Shown here: piece after piece, positions 1 to 4,729 of the stretch
Position numbering within the stretch: position 1 is the stretch's first letter
How the letters are laid out: each line of letters opens with the position of its first letter
Assembly: GCA_021647265.1 (NCBI GenBank)
Contig: JAKIVA010000085.1
Span: 1-7,110, forward strand
Length of the DNA: 7,110 nucleotides
Direction: 5' to 3'
Origin: Lutibacter sp.
GTDB taxonomy: Bacteria > Bacteroidota > Bacteroidia > Flavobacteriales > Flavobacteriaceae
The notes under the pieces: generated by a model
Databases searched by the model: none
The model's input: only the letters and a program-made list of their open reading frames with translations
Told to the model about the DNA's origin: nothing
Position numbers and translations under genes: made by a program

Positions 1-712
1 TAGTTACATCCATATTTCCGTGACGTGCAATTTGGTCTAACATATGATCAAAAAAGGCAATTCCTGTAGAAATATCACTTTTACCTGTTCCATCTAAATT
101 CAGTTTAATATAAATTTGTGTTTCATTGGTATTTCGAGTAAGTTCAGTAGTACGATTTTTTAATTTTAAAAACTCATAAATTTGTTGCCAATCGTTCGTT
201 TCTAAAGCAATAAAATTATTCAATTCATCTCTTTTCACGGTTATTTCATCTGTTCCAAGGTTTGTATTGTCATTGATAAAAATTCCTTTTGCACTCAGAT
301 TTTTAGCTAACTCAATATCTGTCAACCGATCTCCAATTACAAATGAATTTTCTAAATCGTATGTTGAAGAAAAATACTTAGTTAACAAGCCTGTTTTTGG
401 TTTTCTTGTTGGTTTATTATCTCTGGCAAATGTTTTATCAATATATACATCACTAAATGCAACACCTTCATTTTCAAATGTTTTCATTATAAAATTATGC
501 ACTGGCCAAAAAGTTTCTTCTGGATAAACTTTAGTTCCTAAACCATCCTGATTGGTAATCATTGCCAATTCAAAATCTAATTCTTTCGCTATTTTACTTA
601 AATACGTGAACACTTTTGGATAAAAAACTAACTTATCAAAAGCATCAATTTGTTCATCGGCAGGTTCTTTAATTAACGTGCCATCTCTATCTATAAATAA
701 TACTTTTTTCAT
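1..712 (-). CDS. hisB: HisB, bifunctional histidinol-phosphatase / imidazoleglycerol-phosphate dehydratase (3' end outside window)
   Basis: This gene encodes the two-domain enzyme that dehydrates imidazoleglycerol phosphate and dephosphorylates histidinol phosphate in cytoplasmic histidine synthesis. I translated 237 codons from ATG 712-710, and the frame is open to the window edge. The N-terminal HAD phosphatase domain covers about residues 1-165. It has the nucleophile motif IDRDGT (D8, D10), ITNQDG (T53), RKPKTG (K104) and the acidic motif IGDRLTD (D128, D132). The dehydratase domain starts near residue 187 (RTTELTRNT) and includes FFDHMLDQIARHG (221-232) with metal-binding histidines; the rest lies beyond base 1. 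The Cys/His zinc loop of the E. coli phosphatase domain is absent: residues 91-105 read IDKTFARDNKPTRKP with no Cys. It follows the GIY-YIG gene by 26 bp and its start codon lies in a hairpin. The assignment is secure; the C-terminus is unseen. Confidence 0.96.
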   Translation of the reverse strand, partial: MKKVLFIDRDGTLIKEPADEQIDAFDKLVFYPKVFTYLSKIAKELDFELAMITNQDGLGTKVYPEETFWPVHNFIMKTFENEGVAFSDVYIDKTFARDNKPTRKPKTGLLTKYFSSTYDLENSFVIGDRLTDIELAKNLSAKGIFINDNTNLGTDEITVKRDELNNFIALETNDWQQIYEFLKLKNRTTELTRNTNETQIYIKLNLDGTGKSDISTGIAFFDHMLDQIARHGNMDVT

Positions 713-744
713 AACTTTAGTTATGCACTGAATTTATTTCAGTG
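710..744 (-). promoter_or_regulatory. Tandem hairpins joining the GIY-YIG stop codon to the hisB start codon
   Basis: Read on the minus strand there are two perfect hairpins with no base between them. The first is CACTGAA / TTCAGTG (744-738 with 732-726, 5-nt loop) and contains the TGA stop of the GIY-YIG gene. The second is CATAAC / GTTATG (725-720 with 715-710, loop TAAA), and its 3' arm is the hisB start codon. There is no U tract at the first hairpin, so it is not an obvious terminator. The inference is that hisB initiation is occluded unless ribosomes finishing the upstream gene open the structure, that is, translational coupling. The stems are only 6-7 bp and AT-rich, so the strength of the effect is uncertain. 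Confidence 0.5.
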
Positions 745-1038
745 TCTTTTTAATTTAATTGTTTTTAAATTTGGATTTTCCTCTTTTACAAGATTCCACT
801 TCCATTCTTTGTGCCAATTTTTTAATTGACGTTCCCTATCTTTTGCTTCTTTTTCTGTACTTAAAATTTCATAATATATTAAATCAACTACGCTATATTT
901 TTTTGTGAATTTTGATGCTGATCCGCTTATATGCTGACTTATTCTTCTTTCTAAATTGTTTGTATATCCAACATACAAAACAGTTCTGTTTTTATTCGTA
1001 AGCAAATAGCAATAATATATTTCAATTTTTAAATTCAT
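739..1038 (-). CDS. Small GIY-YIG domain nuclease (UvrC-N-terminal-like, stand-alone)
   Basis: This is a 99-residue protein made almost entirely of one GIY-YIG nuclease domain. Residues 8-36 carry the core: YYCYLL (with Y9/Y11 as the GIY-position tyrosine), then LYVGYTNNLERRISQH, giving Y22, R31 and H36. The metal-binding glutamate is probably E69 in RERQLKNW (68-75). The tail (KTIKLKRH) is basic. The length fits the stand-alone family seen in many bacteria (COG2827-like), whose biological role is mostly unknown. Such domains cut DNA in UvrC and in homing endonucleases. The gene lies between hisC (33-bp gap) and hisB (26-bp gap), on the same strand. It has no known part in histidine synthesis, so it is probably a passenger carried by the operon's transcription. 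A REP-like palindrome lies just upstream and a hairpin overlaps its stop codon. The domain call is firm; cellular function is unknown. Confidence 0.9.
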   Translation of the reverse strand: MNLKIEIYYCYLLTNKNRTVLYVGYTNNLERRISQHISGSASKFTKKYSVVDLIYYEILSTEKEAKDRERQLKNWHKEWKWNLVKEENPNLKTIKLKRH

Positions 1039-1050
1039 CTATTTTTTAAA

Positions 1051-1070
1051 GTTCTTGAAACAAGTTCAAG
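1051..1070. repeat. REP-like imperfect palindrome between hisC and the GIY-YIG gene
   Basis: The 20 bases GTTCTTGAAACAAGTTCAAG contain the inverted repeat CTTGAA (1054-1059) / TTCAAG (1065-1070) around a 5-nt centre. From memory, palindromes of this type (CCTGAAACAAGTTCAGG and variants) are dispersed in flavobacterial intergenic regions; I cannot verify that here. It sits directly after the hisC stop codon and ahead of the GIY-YIG start. It lacks the U tract of an intrinsic terminator. It shares the pattern CTT, then ACAAG, then TCA with the element at 2137-2182. Confidence 0.5.
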
Positions 1071-1071
1071 A

Positions 1072-2109
1072 TTACGAAATTACTGAAAGAACTTTCAGTA
1101 ATTTCTTGTTTTCACTTTTTGTCCCAACAGTCAAACGCAACGTATTTTCGCATAAGGGCTGTGTTGTTCTATTTCTAATTACAATTCCTTTTTTTACTAA
1201 TTGCTTATATCTATTATTAGCATTATCAACTTTAATTAACACAAAATTAGCATCTGTTGGATACACTTTTTCAATAAATGAAATTGATTTTAATTTTTTT
1301 ATTAATTTCTCTCGTTGTGCTAGAATTTTACCAATTTCTTTTTGTACTTTTTGCTGATTCAACACTCTTTTTAATGCTTTTTTCTGTGTTAATTTATTCA
1401 CATTATAAGGAGGCTTAATTTTAGTTAAAACAGTAATTATTTCTTTTGAAGCATAACAGACTCCCAATCGTATTCCTGCCATACCATAGGCTTTTGAAAG
1501 GGTTTGCGTAATAATTAGGTTGGGAAATTCATCCAATCGCTCTAACCAACTTTTTTGCTCTGAAAAATCGATATACGCTTCATCAATTACTACCAATCCT
1601 TTGAAGGTTTGTAACATTTTTTCAATCTTTTCTTTTGAAAAACTATTTCCAGTAGGATTATTTGGTGAACATAAAAATATAATTTTCGTGTTAAAATCAA
1701 CCGCACCAGAAATAGCTTCCAAGTTTGGTTGAAATTGATTTGTCAATAGTAATTCCCTATTTTCAACATTGTTAATTTTAGCAAGTACTTTATACATACC
1801 GTATGTTGGTGGCAACGTAATTATATTGTCCTTTTTAGGTTCACAAAAGGCTCTAAAAATTAAATCCAGTACTTCATCACTTCCGTTCCCTAATAATAGT
1901 TGATTTACAGGAATTTTTTTTAAATCTGAAAGTGCTCTTTTTAATTTTGTCTGTTGCGGATCTGGGTATCTATTTACACCATTTTCAAACGGATTTTCAT
2001 TCGCATCTAAAAATACTATTGCTGTATTTAAATCTGTGTATTCATCTCTTGCAGATGAATAAGGCTTTAATTTTTGAATGTTTTTACGAACTAAATTTTT
2101 AATTTTCAT
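1072..2109 (-). CDS. hisC: HisC, histidinol-phosphate aminotransferase
   Basis: This is a PLP-dependent class I/II aminotransferase that converts imidazole-acetol phosphate and glutamate to histidinol phosphate and 2-oxoglutarate. I start it at ATG 2109-2107 (345 residues, MKIKNLVRKN), which gives the usual family N-terminus leading into LKPYSSARDEY; an ATG three codons upstream (2118) is also possible. Visible motifs: LDANENP (34-40), RYPDP (47-51), LLGNGSDEVLD (72-82) for cofactor phosphate contacts, CSPNNPTG (147-154), VIDEAYIDFSE (174-184) with the ring-nitrogen aspartate D176, the Schiff-base lysine K206 in TLSKAYGMAGIRLG, and the substrate-binding arginine in LRLTVGT (near R325). Length and motifs are normal for the family. 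The last codons (KVLSVIS) are written by a 28-bp palindrome. It follows hisD after a 91-bp spacer that holds a nested palindrome. Confidence 0.96.
   Translation of the reverse strand: MKIKNLVRKNIQKLKPYSSARDEYTDLNTAIVFLDANENPFENGVNRYPDPQQTKLKRALSDLKKIPVNQLLLGNGSDEVLDLIFRAFCEPKKDNIITLPPTYGMYKVLAKINNVENRELLLTNQFQPNLEAISGAVDFNTKIIFLCSPNNPTGNSFSKEKIEKMLQTFKGLVVIDEAYIDFSEQKSWLERLDEFPNLIITQTLSKAYGMAGIRLGVCYASKEIITVLTKIKPPYNVNKLTQKKALKRVLNQQKVQKEIGKILAQREKLIKKLKSISFIEKVYPTDANFVLIKVDNANNRYKQLVKKGIVIRNRTTQPLCENTLRLTVGTKSENKKLLKVLSVIS
1077..1104. repeat. Perfect 13-bp inverted repeat inside the hisC 3' end
   Basis: AAATTACTGAAAG (1077-1089) and CTTTCAGTAATTT (1092-1104) are exact reverse complements separated by AA. 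The palindrome lies wholly within the final codons of hisC, ending two bases before the TAA stop. No U tract follows on the minus strand, so it is not a classical terminator. It could protect the hisGDC part of the transcript from 3' decay or slow ribosomes at the end of hisC; both are inference. Its core ACTGAA / TTCAGT recurs in the hairpin at 726-744 on the other side of the GIY-YIG gene. Confidence 0.7.
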
Positions 2110-2136
2110 ATACACCATTTTAAAAATCTAAAAATA

Positions 2137-2182
2137 ACACTTCGACAAGCCTGCCTGCCGGCAAGGCAGGCTCAGTGTGACA
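2137..2182. repeat. GC-rich nested palindrome (REP-like) in the hisD-hisC spacer
   Basis: The inner stem AGCCTGCCT (2148-2156) / AGGCAGGCT (2164-2172) is a perfect 9-bp inverted repeat around GCCGGCA. An outer 5-bp stem ACACT (2137-2141) / AGTGT (2174-2178) encloses it, and the element ends with GACA near 2182. It is strikingly GC-rich inside very AT-rich DNA. If 2151-2170 is removed, the flanks join as CTTCGACAAGC + CTCAGTGTGACA, which from memory resembles a short palindrome very common between Bacteroidota genes. This suggests one repeat nested in another. No U tract follows on the minus strand, so a stabilising or processing role in the his transcript is more likely than termination. The structure is certain; the family assignment is from memory. 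Confidence 0.75.
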
Positions 2183-2200
2183 TTATAGAAATGATTACTG

Positions 2201-3484
2201 TTATTTTAAACTATTTAAGCGTAAAGTTACTGCATTTTTGTGTGCATCTAATCCTTCAGCTTCTGCCATTAATTCAATGGTATTACCAATATTTTGAATT
2301 CCTTTTTTTGATATTTTCTGAAATGTAATAGCTTTTAGAAACGAATCTAAATTTACTCCTGAATATGCCTTTGAATACCCATTTGTTGGTAAGGTATGAT
2401 TTGTACCTGAAGCGTAATCACCTGCACTTTCTGGTGTGTAATTTCCTATAAATACCGAACCTGCATTTTGCACTCCTTCCATATAAAAATCATTATTATT
2501 AGTACAAATTATAAAATGTTCAGGGCCATATTCATTAATTAATTCCAGTGCTACTTCTTTGGATTCAACAAATAGCAACTTAGAATTTTCAATAGCTTTC
2601 TCAGCTATATTTTTTCTTGCTAATTTTTGAAGTTGTTTTGCTATTTCCTGCTCTACTTCTTCTAATTTTTGAAGTGATGTTGCAACTAAAATCACCTGAC
2701 TATCAGTGCCGTGTTCTGCCTGACTTAATAAATCTGACGCAACAAAACTAGCATTAGCCGTTTCATCTGCAACTACCAATAATTCACTTGGTCCAGCAGG
2801 CATATCAATGGCAACACCAAATTTAGTTGCTAATTGTTTGGCTACTGTAACATACTGATTTCCCGGTCCAAATATTTTATAAACTTTAGGGATTGTTTCT
2901 GTACCAAAAGTTAAACTCGCAATTGCTTGTATACCACCAACTTTAATAATTTTAGTAATACCACATAAATTTGCTGTATATAAAATAGCAGGATTTATTT
3001 CCCCCCTTTTGTTAGGTGGAGTAGCTAAAATAATTTCACTACAACCTGCAATTTGAGCTGGAATAGCTAACATTAATACGGATGAAAATAGTGGAGCTGT
3101 TCCTCCTGGAATGTATAATCCTACTTTTTGAATAGGCCTTTTTTCTTGCCAACAAGTAACTCCTTCAACAGTTTCAATAATTACTTTATCTGTTTTTTGA
3201 GCTACATGAAATTTTTCAATATTTTGCTTTGCATTTTTAATTGCTTCTTTTAAATTCTCTGAAACTATATTTTCAGCTTCTGCAATTTCTTCTTTCGAAA
3301 CAAAAAAGTCAGTTAACGTTACACCATCAAAAATAGATGAATATCTCAATACTCCATCATCACCATTTCTTTTAATATCATCAAAAATTGAAGTTACAGT
3401 ATCTTCAATTGATTCAATTGATTGTGTGGGTCTTTGCAATAAAATTGACCAATTATCTTTTTGTGGATTTATTATTTTTTTCAT
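2201..3484 (-). CDS. hisD: HisD, histidinol dehydrogenase
   Basis: This zinc- and NAD-dependent enzyme oxidises histidinol to histidine through histidinal, the last two steps of the pathway. The protein is 427 residues, close to the E. coli enzyme, with no gaps. Visible motifs: GLYIPGGTAPL (122-132), KIFGPGNQYV (203-212) for nucleotide binding, and DMPAGPSELLVVAD (227-240). The zinc ligands are Q255 and H258 in SQAEHGTDSQ, D356 in SAGDYASGTNH and H415 in GLDAHKNAV. The general acid/base pair is E322-H323 in YGPEHF. All key residues are present, so the enzyme should be active. The ATG at 3484 gives the only sensible N-terminus (MKKIINPQKDNW), 18 bp after the hisG stop, which fits a cotranscribed pair. 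No Shine-Dalgarno sequence is visible. Confidence 0.97.
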   Translation of the reverse strand: MKKIINPQKDNWSILLQRPTQSIESIEDTVTSIFDDIKRNGDDGVLRYSSIFDGVTLTDFFVSKEEIAEAENIVSENLKEAIKNAKQNIEKFHVAQKTDKVIIETVEGVTCWQEKRPIQKVGLYIPGGTAPLFSSVLMLAIPAQIAGCSEIILATPPNKRGEINPAILYTANLCGITKIIKVGGIQAIASLTFGTETIPKVYKIFGPGNQYVTVAKQLATKFGVAIDMPAGPSELLVVADETANASFVASDLLSQAEHGTDSQVILVATSLQKLEEVEQEIAKQLQKLARKNIAEKAIENSKLLFVESKEVALELINEYGPEHFIICTNNNDFYMEGVQNAGSVFIGNYTPESAGDYASGTNHTLPTNGYSKAYSGVNLDSFLKAITFQKISKKGIQNIGNTIELMAEAEGLDAHKNAVTLRLNSLK

Positions 3485-3502
3485 TTTCGAGTATTAACAA
3501 AT

Positions 3503-4360
3503 TTACAATACCATTTTTTCAATAGGAATTACCAACAAACCTTCTGCTCCATTAGCTTTTAACTCATCTATAACTTCCCAAAAGGAATTTTTTTCAATTA
3601 CTGTATGGATAGAACTCCACCCCTCTTCAGCCAAAGGTAAAACAGTAGGGCTACGCATTCCTGGTAATAATTTAATAATGGTTTCTATTTTATCATTTGG
3701 AGCATTCATTAAAATATATTTTGATTTCCGTGCTCTTAAAACTGCTTGAATTCTAAATTGTAATTTATCAAGAATTTGTTGATTTTCAGTAGATATTTTA
3801 GGTGAAACAGCTAATACTGCTTCACTTTTCAACATTACTTCAACTTCTTTCAAGTTATTTTTAAATAAGGTGCTGCCACTAGATACAATATCACAAATAG
3901 CATCAGCCAAGCCAATGTTTGGAGCAATTTCAACGGAACCATTAATAATGTGTACTTCAGGTTTCACATTAAATTTTTCAAAATAATTTAACACGGTATT
4001 TGGATAGGACGTTGCTATTCGCATTCCATCTAAATCTTTAATACTTTTAAATGTACTTTCTTTTGGTATTGCAATAGAAACTCTACATTTTGAAAATCCT
4101 AATTTTTCAACAATACCAATATCCGTCCCTTTTTCAATGAGCACATTTTCACCAATAATGGCAATATCAACAACACCATCTCTTAAATATTGAGGAATAT
4201 CTCCATTTCTTAAATATAAAACTTCTAACGGGAAATTACTTGCTATTGCCTTTAGTTGATCTTTACCATTATCAATTGAAATTCCACAATCTTTAAGTAA
4301 TTTTAAAGAATCTTGATTTAATCTACCTGATTTTTGAACTGCGATTTTAATTTTTTTCAT
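3503..4360 (-). CDS. hisG: HisG, ATP phosphoribosyltransferase, long form
   Basis: This is the first and committed enzyme of histidine synthesis, joining ATP and PRPP to phosphoribosyl-ATP. I start it at ATG 4360-4358 (285 residues, MKKIKIAVQKSGRL). The same frame opens with a TTG ten codons upstream, but those residues (IFLNIFNKQ) do not resemble HisG. Motifs: KSGRL near residue 10, IAIIGENVL (66-74), ATSYPN (116-121), and the PRPP loop in NGSVEIAPNIGLADAICDIV (140-159) followed by SSGSTL. Residues from about 211 on form the ACT-like regulatory domain, ending GLLVIPIEKMVL. That domain marks the long form, which in this family binds histidine for feedback inhibition and needs no HisZ partner. 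It is the first structural gene after the attenuator, with 42 bp between terminator and start codon. Expression is therefore probably controlled by attenuation and activity by feedback. Confidence 0.97.
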   Translation of the reverse strand: MKKIKIAVQKSGRLNQDSLKLLKDCGISIDNGKDQLKAIASNFPLEVLYLRNGDIPQYLRDGVVDIAIIGENVLIEKGTDIGIVEKLGFSKCRVSIAIPKESTFKSIKDLDGMRIATSYPNTVLNYFEKFNVKPEVHIINGSVEIAPNIGLADAICDIVSSGSTLFKNNLKEVEVMLKSEAVLAVSPKISTENQQILDKLQFRIQAVLRARKSKYILMNAPNDKIETIIKLLPGMRSPTVLPLAEEGWSSIHTVIEKNSFWEVIDELKANGAEGLLVIPIEKMVL

Positions 4361-4402
4361 TTGTTTATTAAATATGTTTAAGAAAATCAAGTAGTGTCAA
4401 TG

Positions 4403-4434
4403 AAAAAACCCGCTTGATTTACTCAAACGGGTTT
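4403..4434 (-). terminator. Intrinsic terminator of the his attenuator
   Basis: On the minus strand, AAACCCGTTTGA (4434-4423) pairs with TCAAGCGGGTTT (4417-4406) as a 12-bp stem with one U-G wobble around the 5-nt loop GTAAA, followed by a run of six T ending at 4403. It begins 30 nt after the leader peptide stop codon and ends 42 nt before hisG, the position expected of an attenuator terminator. When histidine is plentiful it should stop transcription before hisG. Confidence 0.9.
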
Positions 4435-4479
4435 AAAATATATTTTAATTTATTCAATACATCTTTAGCTCACTTGAGT
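4421..4479 (-). promoter_or_regulatory. Candidate antiterminator pairing of the his attenuator
   Basis: The leader segment ACTCAAGTG (minus strand, 4479-4471) can pair with CGTTTGAGT (4429-4421) in a 9-bp duplex: seven Watson-Crick pairs and two G-U pairs. The second segment includes seven bases of the terminator's 5' arm plus loop bases, so the two structures exclude each other. A ribosome stalled at the His codons (4503-4492) would leave 4479-4471 free. One that reaches the stop at 4467-4465 would cover it. This matches classical ribosome-mediated attenuation. The pairing was found by eye and not by energy calculation. Confidence 0.65.
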
Positions 4480-4521
4480 GTAAGTATAAAAATGATGACG
4501 ATGTAATTGAATAAAATTCAT
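4465..4521 (-). CDS. hisL: His operon leader peptide (18 residues)
   Basis: The ATG at 4521-4519 opens a short frame, MNFIQLHRHHFYTYTQVS, ending in TAA at 4467-4465. Codons 7, 9 and 10 are CAT, so three of four consecutive codons are His, which is the histidine sensor expected in a his attenuator. It lies about 12-15 nt after the predicted transcription start and upstream of the terminator hairpin, directly ahead of hisG. It has no Shine-Dalgarno sequence, only an A-rich stretch (AACAAAACAATAATA), as is usual in Bacteroidota. The product has no enzymatic role: ribosome progress across the His codons reports charged tRNA-His. It has fewer His codons than the seven in a row of the enterobacterial hisL, but its placement and neighbours make the call strong. 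The symbol is applied by analogy in position and function. Confidence 0.87.
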   Translation of the reverse strand: MNFIQLHRHHFYTYTQVS

Positions 4522-4539
4522 TATTATTGTTTTGTTGTG

Positions 4540-4569
4540 CAAATATATAAAAAAGTTGTATGATACAAA
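4540..4569 (-). promoter_or_regulatory. Promoter of the his operon, Bacteroidota type
   Basis: On the minus strand, TTTG (4569-4566) is followed after 18 bp by TATATTTG (4547-4540). This is a full match to the Bacteroidota consensus of a -33 TTG and a -7 TAnnTTTG spaced 17-23 bp. Transcription should start near 4533-4536, giving a very short 5' leader before the leader peptide ATG at 4521. Its position just upstream of the attenuator supports the call. Confidence 0.8.
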
Positions 4570-4594
4570 CAGTACTTTTAAAAAATTTACATAC

Positions 4595-4647
4595 TTTAAC
4601 AATTTGTTAAACAATTAACAATAAATACAAATTTTAGTATTTAACAA
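4595..4647. repeat. Cluster of four TTAACAA heptamers, two forming a perfect palindrome
   Basis: TTTAACAA (4595-4602) and TTGTTAAA (4604-4611) form a perfect 8-bp inverted repeat with a single central T. A third copy, TTAACAA, is at 4615-4621 and a fourth, TTTAACAA, at 4640-4647, both in the forward orientation. The cluster sits about 25 bp upstream of the his -33 element and 80-130 bp ahead of the divergent gene. It could be an operator for a dimeric regulator. The AT-rich background makes chance occurrence of single copies easy, so a function is inferred only from clustering and symmetry. Confidence 0.4.
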
Positions 4648-4679
4648 ATAAAAAAATCAAATTGCTCATATTTTATAAA

Positions 4680-4706
4680 TTGACAATTCACATTTTCATA
4701 TTTTTA
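4680..4706 (+). promoter_or_regulatory. Weak candidate promoter for the transglutaminase-like gene
   Basis: TTG (4680-4682) and TATTTTTA (4699-4706) are separated by 16 bp. The second matches TAnnTTTG at seven of eight positions, but the spacing is one base below the usual range. It would place the transcription start about 15-20 nt before the GTG at 4730. Nothing better is visible between 4570 and 4729 on the plus strand. In DNA this AT-rich such a match is weak evidence. Confidence 0.25.
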
Positions 4707-4729
4707 CATTCATAATAACGTTACATTTA

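Noticed and set aside
267..527. Open plus-strand frame of 86 codons opposite hisB
   Set aside because: The minus-strand frame encodes clear HAD phosphatase motifs, so this is a shadow frame.
1051..1104. Intrinsic terminator after hisC
   Set aside because: Both hairpins lack a U tract on the minus strand, and the operon continues with hisB in the same orientation.
1055..1357. Open plus-strand frame of 100 codons opposite the 3' half of hisC
   Set aside because: It lies wholly antisense to hisC and the following spacer, has low-complexity hydrophobic content and no promoter or family motif.
1520..1732. Open plus-strand frame of 70 codons opposite the middle of hisC
   Set aside because: It is antisense to the conserved PLP-binding region and has no recognisable domain.
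2119..2150. Internal promoter for hisC (TATTTTTA on the minus strand)
   Set aside because: No TTG lies at an acceptable distance upstream of it, and the -7 match is incomplete in AT-rich DNA.
4361..4390. Longer HisG start at TTG 4390
   Set aside because: The ten extra residues do not resemble a HisG N-terminus, and the ATG at 4360 begins exactly at the conserved KIKIAVQKSGRL segment.
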